In this document: piece by piece, positions 23,766 to 35,047 of the stretch
Position numbering within the stretch: the first letter of the stretch is position 1
Layout: every line of letters starts with the position of its first letter
Origin: Paracentrotus lividus
Lineage: Eukaryota; Echinodermata; Echinoidea; Camarodonta; Echinidae
DNA: 64,000 nucleotides
Direction: 5' to 3'
Assembly (NCBI GenBank): GCA_940671915.1
Contig: CALNVZ010002100.1
Span: 7,165,195-7,229,194, forward strand
Notes under the pieces: model-generated
Told to the model about the DNA's origin: nothing
What the model saw: only the letters and a program-made list of their open reading frames with translations
Database searches by the model: none
Program-made: the position numbers and the translations under genes

Positions 23766-24866
23766 TAAGAATAAAGAGGAATGATTTTTTAAAAAGTGTT
23801 GGATAAATGGGAGGAAGTGATAGAGAGTAGGGTGGCATCTACTGAAGGGCTTTTGAAAGACGGAGTGTACGTGTGGTTTTTCTCTGTCCTTCTTCCTTCT
23901 TCTCAGGAAACGTCCATCTTGTTCTTGGGGATACTCCATAATTGTCAAGTATAAAGTGCCTAGCATATATACTTACAAATATAGTTTCATATACATGTAC
24001 TTAACCAATCACGATCTCACTTTCGATTCACGTAATGTTCAATCATTTATGCTCTTTACTAGAAAGTGAGAATCACATGTCTGTGATTTATGATTAAAGG
24101 GGAATCTACATTATTTCCATTTGTTTTAGGAAGAATATTAGTACAAATGTCCAAATGAGCTCATATCCATATCATGACAAAAAACAGTTAATAATGTTTG
24201 CACAAATCATTTTGAGTACTCATATACTGTATTCTGTATGCAGTGTTTGTAGCTTTCAGCAGAATTGGATTAATTTTTTATCATTTTGTTGATTCCAAAA
24301 ACTCACAGCACACAACAATTATTAGGTGAATTGTTATCCCACTATTTCCCATTCAATTTGGGACAGTTTCTTCCACATTTCAATTTCACAACCACAACAA
24401 TTATTTTGCTTTAAAGAGCATGTACAAACCTAGACATATTATTAGATAAAACCATATGGAAGTTTATTGAGGTCATTTTTTTTTTTTTTTTTTTTGCAGG
24501 ATGTGCTGTACTATACTCCTCTCACCTGATTTTGAGACTTTATAAAAAAAAAAAAAGACAAAAAGAAAAGAGGTTTAGTAGCAGTGATAAGGTGTATAAA
24601 TTTGGAGAGTGATCAGGCAAAAAAAAAAAGGTGAAAAGAATCCTACTATGGGAAGCTGAAAAGATAGCTCTGGTAGTAGTAGAGTAAAACTGCATTTGAG
24701 AAAGAAACCAGATACCCACTTACTACACGTTGGTCAAGTGTGGTAAATCATCATCTATTAATAATAATGAATTTGTATTGCACTCAAAATCTAAAATACT
24801 TCAATCAATCAAGGTGCAACACTTTGAAGAATTATCACCCTGGCTTCAGTGTGATTTCCATTTATA
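23766..24866. other. Gene-free; poly-T and poly-A runs
   Basis: Contains a T-run at about 24478-24495 and A-runs at about 24543-24555 and 24620. 'TTAAAGGGGAATC' near 24096 resembles the end of a TTAA-type MITE, but no partner end was found. Confidence 0.45.
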
Positions 24867-25424
24867 TATCGTCGGCTGAGAACCAGAAGGGCGCTCTTAC
24901 AGATCAAAGATGTTCCGTTGAGAACCAGAAGGGCACTATTAGAGATAGGTCCTTCTAAAGTGCCGCACTAACCCTTTGGAATTCTCTTCCGGATGCTCTT
25001 TGTGCTCAGAAAAACATATATGTATTAGAAAGGGAACTGAAGACATATCTCTTCAACATTTCGTTTTTACTGTGCATTCAATCTCTTATGACTGATTATC
25101 TATACAATAGAAGAGTTTTCCAAAGAGGTTCCTTTGATTAGAATATGTTTCATTTATATATGTGTTTTAATATTTGTATGCCTATTGCATATTAATTAAT
25201 TTTGTTTTCTAGACATTTATCTTATGTTTAATATAAGTATGATTATTTCTGTAAACATGTAAAGCGCATTGGTATTGCAAATAGTGATGAAATGCGCTAT
25301 ATAAAAACTAAATATTATTATTATTATTATTACCATTGACTTTGTACAGCATTAGCGCCCTTGTGGTACTAAACGGAACATCCTTAAGATGCAATAACCC
25401 CCTTCTGACTCTCAACAGACGATA
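24867..25424. mobile_element. Fold-back MITE, family B copy 1, split by a LINE tail
   Basis: The left half (24867-24941) and right half (25332-25424) together match the uninterrupted copy at 34657-34847. Ends are TATCGTCGGCTGAGAACCAG and CTCTCAACAGACGATA. The motif 'gaaccagaagggcgc' recurs within each half. The halves are separated by about 390 bp of LINE-derived DNA, so the retroposon landed in an existing MITE. Confidence 0.8.
24942..25331 (+). mobile_element. CR1/L2-like LINE 3' end with (TTA)n tail
   Basis: The plus frame from 24959 reads a C-terminal LINE motif: LWNSLPDAL, then about 15 residues on LKTYLFN, ending at a stop at 25139-25141. This matches the 'LWNSLP...FK..LKTHLF' tail typical of CR1/L2-type reverse transcriptase proteins. 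The non-coding end contains 'gcgctatataaa' and closes in (TTA)n at 25313-25331. It is a 5'-truncated insertion: only about 60 codons of the protein remain. Confidence 0.8.
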
Positions 25425-25638
25425 TCATCATTTCAAGCCATCTTCTCTTCAAAGCTTAGGCCTCGCCTTGGTCATGTGTGGTAAGCGCAAAATAATGTCT
25501 TTCCGAGGTAATGAATCCTGTACCTTGTAATTGAGGGTCTAGCATCATATCCACTACCCCAAGACACCTTCCCTAGAGATTGATATCTTGATGAAGAGAA
25601 GACACACCTGTCCTTGAAACAAAGATTTTATCGCTTTA
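25425..25638. other. No recognisable feature
   Basis: Short unremarkable spacer between two MITEs. Confidence 0.4.
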
Positions 25639-26020
25639 GGCGGTGCTGCACTAGCTCGAGCTATTTTAAAGAGCGTGCTATTTGTAATCTGATGACTTAG
25701 CTTAATCAGAGCAGATCCGACTTTGTGGTCAAATAGCACGGTAATTCGGAGGAAATCCAAGCCCAAGTCATCTTAGGATTGTTTTTTAAAACTCAAGCTG
25801 GTTTGCGGTTTTAGCATGAAATAGCCCGCTTTTTTTGCGTGGTGCTGCACTAGCTCGAGCAATACACATCAGGCTTTTTTTTTCAAGGTCACGTCAGGTC
25901 GTATTATGCGAAATTTTAAAATAGCTTGAGCTAGTGCAGGACCGGTTTCTTTTTTCTAGGTTTTTTCCCGATCCACCACTTAGCGCGCTATTTTTTAGCT
26001 CGAGCTAGTGCAGCACCGCC
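25639..26020. mobile_element. Fold-back MITE, family C copy 2
   Basis: A 382-bp copy with ends GGCGGTGCTGCACTAGCTCG and CGAGCTAGTGCAGCACCGCC, perfect inverted repeats of 20 bp or more. TTA precedes it and TTT follows. Internal 'ggtgctgcactagctcgagc' near 25840 shows a second terminal motif inside. Confidence 0.85.
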
Positions 26021-26331
26021 TTTTGTAGATGGTTTGAAGTTCAAGGACAGAACGGAAGGATGCCTATCTCAAGGAAATTGTTTCTTAAAGGACCTCAGCT
26101 GGATAAGATTCTTAAAGAAGTCTTTTTTTTTTATTAAAGGCAATTTTTAAAATAAACAGAAAAATGGTCATTCTGAATCATCCATTAACATGTAGTAAGT
26201 TAAGAGCAATGATTTTATATAAAAAAAACCTCCTTGAATAACCTCAAACTAAAGAGCACACACTGATATACACATCATATAAGGACAACTATACCCCCCC
26301 CCCCCTACGACAATTTATATTGAAAAAAAAG

Positions 26332-26464
26332 TCTGAAGTAGTCCCAAATCCATCTCCAAAACTCAGGAGACATCTCCGAGACGTCTCTGATACTTTCTAT
26401 CTGTCGCGGAGACAACATTTTCTATTCTGTCACAGAGACGTCTCCGCGAAGTGAGATACCACCC
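26332..26464. mobile_element. Family D MITE, truncated right half
   Basis: The right end 'gcgaagtgagataccaccc' followed by TAA matches family D; the left end is missing. Interior 'gagacatctccgagacgtctc' units are as in the full copies. Confidence 0.7.
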
Positions 26465-26800
26465 TAATCGAACGGCTAACTTCAGCCCTATGCTGAAGAC
26501 TATACCATACCCTAACCCTTAACCTAACATAAGACCCTATCCCATCCCTTACCCTAACCCTACATCTTAAACAAAATAAAATTTAGGGCAATTTGTTGGT
26601 TCCCTCTCAAATAAGTCAACCTTTAAGATGTGATTCATGAGGACTGTTCCTAATTGAGACCTTTAAGCCCAATTTGAGTTGTTGTAGCCAAAAGTAAATC
26701 GGAAGTAATTGTATAAATATGTCCTCACATTGTTCCATTTACATATAAATATGCCTACACGAGATAATATCTTCCATGCACGATTTCAGGTGAAATTTAG
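26465..26800. repeat. Degenerate CCCTAA-like stretch
   Basis: Loosely repeated 'taaccctaa', 'accctaa' and 'ccctatccc' lie at about 26485-26570; a similar run lies at 29110-29170. These resemble decayed telomere-type repeats but have no exact tandem unit. Confidence 0.4.
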
Positions 26801-26928
26801 AGTAAATTTTGGTCAGGACGGTTAAATTGCTGCAGCTCGTATCTCCGCCATCTCACCAGAACTCCCCGCACACAATATCGCACACATACGGTGCGAACTT
26901 CGAGCATGCCACTGATCAATATGCTTTG

Positions 26929-26975
26929 CACGTGGTCACCGCACGGCTGTGAGAGGTGACCACGTGGTGACGTCA
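26929..26975. promoter_or_regulatory. E-box inverted repeat next to a CRE
   Basis: CACGTGGTCACC (26929-26940) and its exact complement GGTGACCACGTG (26955-26966) form a 12-bp inverted repeat with a 14-bp loop, followed at once by TGACGTCA (26968-26975). CACGTG and TGACGTCA are the classic bHLH and CREB/ATF sites. The surroundings (26800-26980) are richer in GC than the flanks. It could be a cis-regulatory module or part of an unrecognised repeat. Confidence 0.35.
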
Positions 26976-28165
26976 GACAAGTTTTTTCTTTATTTGCTCA
27001 TTACTCAGCTATTTTACATTTTCTACCCGAATCATTTGGCAATTATCATTTATATTCAGATCCACTAATTCTAGAGTAAACTTTTTTTGATTCTGTTGGA
27101 CATTATTTTTTCATTATTACTTCACCTCAAATTTCTCTTTAATCTACCTTGCTGTCTGGTCCTAATATAACTTGAAAGACAGACATGTATGACAATTTGA
27201 AAAACCTCAAACTCAAAGAGGGCTACCCAAGATAAAAAATGGAACAATCTGATCAAAGACAGAGGGAGTTTCACTCTATGTATGACTGCATTTTTCAGCC
27301 AATTTTCCTCATGTGTCATGACTTGGTAGGTGAAAAGGTCTAATACATGATGAAACAATTGAAAACTACCTGTACTATTTTTAGACCAATAGATCTAAAT
27401 GAATTTTGATTAGTACTAGAAATTGATATCAGTTTGAAAATTTGACAAGCAAAGCATATTTTAAAAATTTGACAAGCAAAGCATGTTAAAAAAAAAAATT
27501 TCAGTCAGTTGTGATTGCAATAATAATTAGCACCATTACAATCTTTCACGGCACTTTTAACATGCCAATAATACTCAAACAACTACTCTTATTGAATCAT
27601 TTGCAAATAAATATTTGTCCTCAGTGACATAACAATAGCACCAAATGAAACAGAAACAAATTTCAAGTTTTCATATAGGATACCATTTATCTAATAAAGA
27701 ATACTAATCTTTCAAGTTTTTTATAATTGAATGTCATCAAATTAAATGTCTAAAAATGTAAACATGCAGGATAATTACACCCTGATATACTCTATAATAA
27801 TAATATACAGTGCATCCCAAAAAGAACTACACTATTGACAAGGCTACCAAATTAAAAATATATGATTCTTGGGGAAAAAGTTTAGATGTATATACATGTA
27901 TAAATCAAAAGTCAAGTTGCGACGGATTGCAATGCTAATACTATAAAGTTACAGGCCCTGGTCATTTTTACATTCTTGAACATGCATGCAGTAGGCTATA
28001 CATTAGGCTTTGTGTTTTTTGCCAGACTAAAAAAAGAAAGAAAGCATGCTCGTGTGTACCTTTAATTCATTCTAATAAGCCCCCTGTCATCATATTAACA
28101 ACCCCTCCCTTGATCTCATCTTTCATCATCCCTCTTTGTCACTGATAGCCCCTTCACTCATCATT
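26976..28165. other. Gene-free stretch with a small tandem repeat and a K-family end
   Basis: A two-unit tandem repeat 'tttgacaagcaaagcat' lies at about 27437-27485. A CAGTGCATCCCAAAAAGAAC start (27808), related to 20496, marks a second family K fragment. No gene supported. Confidence 0.45.
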
Positions 28166-28695
28166 CACTGTTTGCTAGGGGTGTCCCCTCCCTCTGTGCA
28201 TCCACATTATAGGTGCTGCTGCACTAGCTCGAGCTAAAAAAATAACGTGCTAATTGATGGATCAGGAAAAAACCCGAAAAAAATAAACCGGTCCTGAACT
28301 AGCTCAAGCTATTTGAAAATTTCGCATTTAACATCAAGACGTGACCTTGAAAAAAAAAAAGCCCGATGTGTATTACGCAACTGGTAACTACCACTAGCGT
28401 AAACACGCACAGGTGCATGCTTTTGGATTTAGCTCGGGCTAGTACAGCACCGCGCACTATATCGTGCTAAAACCGCAAACCACCTCAAGTTTTTTCAAAA
28501 AAACTTAAGATGACTCGGGCTTGCATTTCCTCCAAATCAACGTGCTATTTGACCACAAAGTAGGATCTGCTCATATCAGGCTAATTCATCGGATCACAAA
28601 TAACATGCTATTTGAAATAACTCGAGCTAGTGCAGCACCGCCTAATATCACTGTTTGCTAGGGGGTGTCCCCCTCCCTCTGTGCATCCACATTAT
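28166..28695. repeat. 45-bp direct repeats flanking a MITE
   Basis: The segment 'cactgtttgctagggg...cacattat' occurs at 28166-28210 and again, with small length differences in G and C runs, at 28649-28695. Family C copy 3 lies exactly between them. This is far longer than a transposon target duplication. Confidence 0.8.
28212..28642. mobile_element. Fold-back MITE, family C copy 3
   Basis: A 431-bp copy with ends GGTGCTGCTGCACTAGCTCG and CGAGCTAGTGCAGCACCGCC; TA precedes and TAA follows. Internal terminal-like motifs recur near 28298 and 28432. Confidence 0.85.
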
Positions 28696-29173
28696 GACTG
28701 TGCATCCACACTCATAAGTCTCTATCTTCAAGAAATTTTGTTCACTAGACGATTCATTGGTGGCCAATCTTCCCTCATTTGTTTCCTCAAAAATTCTCAA
28801 AGATTTAATGATGAAGATTATCAGGCCTTACACATTAAACACATTTGAAATGTGGTCTGCAGTAAAAATACATTAATTTGGGTGGTTGGAGTTGGATGGC
28901 CTCGGCCCTTGGTACGGTTGAGTCCATCATATAGGAGTATTCTTGTTACATTCAAGAGGCATATTACCATGGAAATTCATCTACCAAAAAAAACAGCAAC
29001 TTCCATAACTGTCGACAGCCAAAAGTTTCAGGGGGAAAAATAGGGTCTTTGACATGTGATCCAGCAACAACTGTTCTACACCACTGGACTAACCATTATA
29101 CATGTATCTAACTCTAACAACCCCAAAAACCTAACATACAACCCTATTGCAACCCTGACCCTAATCCAACATC
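28696..29173. other. No supported gene
   Basis: Short chance frames only; a third partial 'tgtgcatccaca' follows the 45-bp repeat. Confidence 0.4.
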
Positions 29174-29177
29174 TTAA

Positions 29178-29645
29178 ACCTGGTGTATAGTTTTGGTAAC
29201 AAAAAAGGAGTCAAAGGAATTAAATATGGTCTCAAGTTGTTCACATTGCACCAAAAGATATGTGTGAGAGATTTTGTGATATTCCTTTCACTATTTCCAA
29301 TGAATTTCAGTGAAATGATTGAACCCAAACATAATGGAAGTTTTTGAGACCTTTGCTGGGGTGTCCAGTCCCCCGAACTTCCTGCATGAATGGAGCGTAG
29401 CGATCTGTGCGTATCAACCACACAAGAGAATCCCCATTGGTTTTCCATGTGAACGCCTAGTGCACACTGAGATGAGTAGGATCCCCGACTTATCTTTTTT
29501 TTTATACTTACATCGTGAAACAAAGACAATAAAACGAGATTTCATGTAATATAACTTTCTTTGTTACAGTTATAGGATTCAGTCTTTCATATTATCTAAC
29601 TGTGAATCCAAATTAAATGTTTCCTTCTAACAGTATACACCAGCT
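29178..29645. mobile_element. piggyBac-like MITE with TTAA duplication
   Basis: A 468-bp element with ends ACCTGGTGTATA and TATACACCAGCT, and perfect TTAA at 29174-29177 and 29646-29649. A minus-strand frame of 122 codons covers much of it but has no recognisable domain and is treated as transposon noise. No transposase. Confidence 0.7.
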
Positions 29646-29768
29646 TTAAACGGTAAAAAATCCCCCGAAAATAAGGTGGAGTGTGGACATGTCCCCCATC
29701 ATCACTTGAAACAGTCCCCTGTAATAACATGTGACATAGACCATATCTCTCTCACTCAACAGGGTTAA

Positions 29769-30353
29769 AGGGGAATTATCCCCTCAGAGAAATTTGGCTT
29801 CAGTGAATGGAGACAAACCCCCAAAACATATTGGTAAAAGTTTCAGAAAAATCAGGCAATGCATAAGAGAGATATGAATTTTCAGATTTTGAGATCACTA
29901 ATGATATGGAGATTCTCCAATTGGCAACGCGACCGTAATGTGTGATGTAATGCAGGGAGATCTTTCCCATATCTATTGTACACATTGTATTAAAATCCTC
30001 TTTTTTTCTCGATTCTAAAGGGAGAATAAAGAATCTTTTTATGGGATGACATGTAAATATATGAAAGTCATAATATATCATGAAAAGAAAAGCTGTTCTA
30101 TCATTAGAATGAAAATAAAGAGACATTTTGAATAGTTTTTGTGCACACCATATGGGGAGTTCTCCCTTTGTGACATCACAAATGGTGACCGCGTTGCCAA
30201 TAGGAGATTTCCTATGTCGTCAGAGATCTCAATATTCAAATACTCATAACTTTCTTATCATTTATCTGATTTTCACCTAATCTTCACTAATGTGCTTATT
30301 TGATTTTTCTGCATCCACAATGAGCCAACTATCTACAAAGGGACAATTCTCCT
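29769..30353. mobile_element. piggyBac-like MITE with TTAA duplication
   Basis: A 585-bp element with ends AGGGGAATTATCCC and GGGACAATTCTCCT, flanked by TTAA (29765-29768, 30354-30357). Sub-terminal inverted segments include 'ccaattggcaacgcg' and 'cgcgttgccaataggag', so most of it folds back. It lies near the outer edge of the inverted duplication. Confidence 0.75.
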
Positions 30354-30400
30354 TTAAGGGTATTGCACTGCTGGGTATCTCAAGAGAGTGGTGCAAATTA

Positions 30401-30676
30401 GGCCAAAAAAAAAAATTGTTTGGTTGTCCTCGACCGACCGACCCTCTGAAAACGGCCCGACCCGACCAACCTCTTTTTTTTTTTTTTTTTTTTTTTCACC
30501 CAAACGCCGAAAATACACAGCTCATATTTATTTGTATATATTTTTCATAAAACAGTATTATAACATGTGTTATTTTTCCACGCAGTCCCATTTTACATAA
30601 CTCAATAAAACGTAAAAGTGATCTAAAAAATGGAAGTCATTCATTTCTTTGTTTTTCTTTGTTTTTCAATGGGAGG

Positions 30677-30721
<45 letters not shown>

Positions 30722-30789
30722 CGACCGACCGACCCGATTTTTGAAAAAAGGCATTCATTGGACAACCAAACAATTTTTTGGGGGGGGCC
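30401..30789. mobile_element. PIF/Harbinger-like MITE, family Q copy 2
   Basis: Ends GGCCAAAAAAAAAAATTGTT and an inverted match containing 'ggacaaccaaacaatttttt' up to GGCC at 30789, with perfect TTA on both sides (30398-30400, 30790-30792). The interior has a T-run (about 30473-30496) and an A-run of about 42 (30677-30719) next to 'cgaccgaccgaccc' repeats. Confidence 0.85.
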
Positions 30790-30912
30790 TTATGAAAGAT
30801 GCATAATGCACACAGTGTACATAATAGGAGCCTATTTCCAGATGCTCAATTAAGATATGAGGACTTAATTGTGCACAAATGTAAAAACATCACATACATG
30901 TGCATTAAACAA

Positions 30913-33736
30913 TATATGTGATACGTCTTGTCGAAATGAGAGAGAAGTCGCAGATCAAAGATCCGAGTAAATCGACAAACTAATAAAAAAACTAAAATTT
31001 TTTTGAGGAAATTTTTATTTTTGATTTTCTGGTTCTACCATGCTTCATCTTTGCTCTGTTAAAAAAATGAGTGAAAGTGATAACGGGAAAGTGGTAAAAA
31101 AGCAGTTTTTCGGCGAGTGTTTTTTCGGTCATAATTTTTTTTTCCGGACATACAAGCGAACGTCCACGCTCATTTCCCCTCTTCGTTTAGCTCCGCCCTT
31201 ATCCCGTCACACTGAGCTCGTTCCTACTACGTCCTTGCAAATTTTGCCGAACGGCATAGTCTGTGTGTAAACTGAGTGGACGTAGTAAATACTTCTTACG
31301 ATCTGTTTACGAACTTCATGGACTAGCTCGGTCGGATTTCCAAAAAAAGTGTTTAAAAAAAATCGGGCGCCCGTCTCGTCCTAAAATTTAACGGCGTGGC
31401 AACGTACCTGAAACGAGATGGAGCGTACTACAAACGAAATTGCCGTACTTAAATCGTTCTAAAGATGTGCTAGGACGTCATACAAACGAGCATTGTATAT
31501 TATTATTCAAGTTCTAAAATTAAACGTAGTGACAACGTTCCTTAACGGGTAGGACTTTCTCTGAACGAGAAGGACGTACTACGAACATACGTTTCAATTT
31601 TAAACAGAACGGCATGTCATAATTCCCGTCACACTGAGCTAGTTCCTCACTGCGTTCTAGGTAGTTCTTGGTGAACGGGCTCAATCTGTTTACACACGGA
31701 CTGAACGTAGTGCAGACCTTGTAGAATCTAGTACAAGACCGTTTACAATCTGTTTACGAACTTGGCGAACGGGCCCGAACGGAGAGAACGGAAAGCATTC
31801 CGATTTTTTTAACATGTTCAAAAAAATCGTACTGCTTCAAAGTTCTAAAATTAAACGTAATGACAACGTTCCTTAAACGGGTAGGATTACTCTGAACGAG
31901 AAGGACGTACTACGAACGTGGTACCTAACTTTTATCATGCTGCGCATAGGCACTTTTAGTAACCGTTTGGACGTGCTACGAACGGTATAGAGTGAACGAG
32001 CAGTTTACTCGTTCTGAACTGGATAACAAGTATTGCGGACGCGATAAAGACGGAATTGACGTAACGAGAACTATTTATGACTGCCTAGCATCGTATTCAA
32101 GAATTTTTTTTCAAAGTTATAAGTTCCAACCCGACCAAAGCCCGTTCAGCATTTTTTTTTAAAACGGGCAAAAACGGGCAAGAACGTTATAGAACGACCT
32201 CAGTGTGACGGCCCCTTAGCAACGCATGGCTTTGTTTATTGACGTTCACGTGGTCATATGATGTGTGACTTCAACTGGCTTTTTGTTTCGTTTTTGTGAG
32301 CGAATAGCGAACTAAACTCTCTTTAGCTGCACTCAGAATTTTTGGATGCCACAACCTGCAGTGAATAAAGCTGTTTCATCCGGGATAGCGGAGCATGCAA
32401 ACGAATGTCAAATCTAACAATCGGGTGGGGGAGAGGGGGGGGGGGTTATGTGGGGAAAAGCTATTTATTGCTTGGCTTAGCTATCTGGATCCAAATGAAT
32501 GCTAATTTCAGCATTTTATTTTAGGGGCCGTGATATATGGTGTCCTGATGGGAAATTAAAACCTCCCTATAAACAAATTTGGTTCCATCAGGGAAACATA
32601 GAGCATACAAAAGAGGTGACGTGATAATACTTCTGATACAAGTACTTAGGTTAAAGTCTTCTGCAGTTTATTTTACAAAGTAACGTGTTTAAGAAAGTAG
32701 CGTTTTACTAAACACGACGAAACAAAATACGATTTACTCTTAAAATAATTCATTTCTAAAAATTATTAATATCTTCTTATTACTGGTAACAAGTTTGATC
32801 AATAAAAGACGAGATCGAGCTAATCATTTACGTTTTTATTTTCATTGTCGTAAGCTAACCTAGCCACTCATAAAACGTGATCAGAGAAATTCTAAAAAAA
32901 TTCGTGAGGCGCAAATATTTATTAAAACATTTTTGGAGGCTTATCTCTATCATATACTTATTAAAAGAATATAAACAAAATGCATAAGCCCCTGTACAAG
33001 AATAATTTAGTCTATAGACCATTATTATGCTCAAAATTTCCAACAGAGTTCAGATCAAAATGACTCGCTTTATTATGAGTAAGAGTATACGCGATTGACA
33101 TTCAAAGAACACACGCAAACATCGGAATAAAACCCCCAAAAAGGTTTTAAAATAGTTTTGTTTCTAACTAATTTAGCGCCAGGATTGGTAAACATTTTTC
33201 TTAAAAGAGCGGACTTTTTCTTAAACAATTAGAAAGAGCATGACGTTTTTATTTATTTGACGAAGATATAAAACAACTAACCAAATTCAGCTTCTTTTTT
33301 TTTTTTGAGAAGATTGAATGTTATTTAGACAACATCGCCGTTGTTTCCGCTTGCTGCGCTTACCTCGATCATGCATGACGGACGAGTATTGTTCTCTGTA
33401 TACCTGAATGCAGCCTCCTCATTGGTCAATCGTTTCACCTTTGTAACAAGTGGTTGCTAGGGCATTTCGGTGAGAACAACGGTGACAAAATGTTCTTATT
33501 TTTCTGGCGCGGAGTCAAACGGAAGTCAAACTTCGCAGACGTTTTTCTCTTGATTTTGATTTCCAAGAGCACAATTCTCCTCGCGTTCAGAGGCTAATAT
33601 CTCCACTTCTATTTTCTCTTTACAGTCGGGTTATATATCAAATTCAAGGCAATGAATCAGGGATCAATAATATCAAATAAAATGGATTTCAAAAATTGCG
33701 ACTAGTCTCTCATTTCGACGTGACGCATCACATATA
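30913..33736. mobile_element. 2.8-kb non-autonomous TIR element (family S) with nested insert
   Basis: Ends 'tatatgtgatacgtcttgtc' and an inverted match over about 40 bp ('gcgactagtctctcatttcg', 'gacgcatcacatata' at 33702-33736). It is the longest DNA element here but shows no transposase frame. Family I (31202-32215) is nested in it. The remaining interior (32216-33700) has no recognised gene. Confidence 0.65.
31202..32215. mobile_element. PIF/Harbinger-like TIR element, family I
   Basis: Left end 'tcccgtcacactgagctcg' and right end 'cctcagtgtgacggcccc' are inverted; TTA at 31199-31201 and 32216-32218. A second left-end motif (CCCGTCACACTGAGCTAG) at about 31625 and repeated 'aacgagaaggacgtactacg' blocks near 31578 and 31896 show internal duplication. 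No protein recognised. Confidence 0.7.
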
Positions 33737-34010
33737 AGCCCTGGTCAACTTTAAAGGGAGCCAGTAACATTGACTGAGATTCAAGTTGTAATTTATTTGA
33801 TTTAGCTCATTTTGCCAATATGATTATAAATATATCTATAGTATAGGTCAGTCTGGAATCCCTTAAAATTTACAAGCCAAATGCTTGCTTTCCTTACAAG
33901 ATATCAATGATTTCACATTCAAATTTTGAAAACCATTAGTATCTAAATGTCCTAAGGCTTTTCAAATAGCATGCCTCCCACTGTGGCACAGACATTACAG
34001 CGTACACTTT
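33737..34010. other. No recognisable feature
   Basis: Short AT-rich spacer. Confidence 0.4.
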
Positions 34011-34322
34011 GCCCGTATTCTCAAAAGCCGCCTAACTTTAAGCCTGGCTTAAAATCTGTGGTTTAAGTATGGCCTGCTGAAAGGGAATCAATCTGTCCAT
34101 GTTCAATGTTCCTATCACCTTCACTGAATTCTGGAATCGTGTGTTAATTGTAAGGAAAACTATTGTACTTATCATTCCCAAGCAGTTTTTAATGGTTTCA
34201 CTACCAAAAATCATGATGAATAGAATATGTACTTTTCGGGATTGATTCCCTTTGAGCAAGCCATAGTTAAACCACTGATTTAAGCCAGGTTTAAAGTTAG
34301 GCGGCTTTTGAGAATACGGGCC
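34011..34322. mobile_element. Fold-back MITE, family E copy 2
   Basis: Ends 'gcccgtattctcaaaagccg' and 'cggcttttgagaatacgggc'; body matches copy 1 at 16886-17197, including 'gattccctttgagc' and 'attcccaagcagttttta'. Confidence 0.8.
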
Positions 34323-34656
34323 TATGCTATGAAGTCCCCATACTCACAGCACTGCCTTCCTGTCCAAAGGTTGTGGTCAATTTGATTGTGCTTGGCAGTA
34401 TGCTCAGTTGTTTTTCAATGTCTTTATTTTTATAATATTTTTTTATTTTATTCATTTCAATCCCTTTTGCACCTGTTTTTGGAAGTTATTAATTCACTTA
34501 AATAAACAAAGAAATGATCAATGTTTAGACATCGAAGTGTATTCTTGTGCTACATGTATGCTAATTAAAGCCTAATGACCATACATACTTTCTTTCATAA
34601 GAGGTAAAAAGAAAACTGACAATTTTGCAACAATTGCAAGATTCATCAAACTTGCA
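34323..34656. other. No recognisable feature
   Basis: AT-rich spacer with no gene. Confidence 0.4.
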
Positions 34657-34847
34657 TATCGTCGACTGAGAACAAGAAGGGCGTTATTACAGATCAAAGA
34701 TGTTCCGTTGAGAACCAGAAGGGCGCTATTATCATTGACTTTGTACAGCTATTATCATTGACTTTGTACAGCAATAGCGCCCCTCTGGTTCTCAACAGAA
34801 CATCTTTAAGATGCAATAAACGCCCTTCTGGCTCTCAACAGACGATA
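34657..34847. mobile_element. Fold-back MITE, family B copy 2 (uninterrupted)
   Basis: A 191-bp palindrome-like element with ends TATCGTCGACTGAGAACAAG and CTCTCAACAGACGATA. The centre contains a 26-bp tandem duplication ('attgactttgtacagc'). Used here as reference for the split copy at 24867-25424. Confidence 0.8.
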
Positions 34848-35047
34848 TTCTATACTTTCTATTATAGATTCAGGAACTATAACAAGTTTGGCACATCTCC
34901 GGAATAAAGTGCAAGAGGATATCTTGAGACTATGAAATTCCAAAGTACAGTTCCTCTTATAGTAGAAGGTTATCAGGAAGTAGAGTACATAACTGGAAAT
35001 CTACCACATGGAAGGAAAGTTCACATATAGGCCCGTATTACCCTTAA

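Noticed and set aside
29161-29529. Minus-strand frame of 122 codons
   Set aside because: Lies almost wholly inside a TTAA-flanked MITE and has no recognisable domain.
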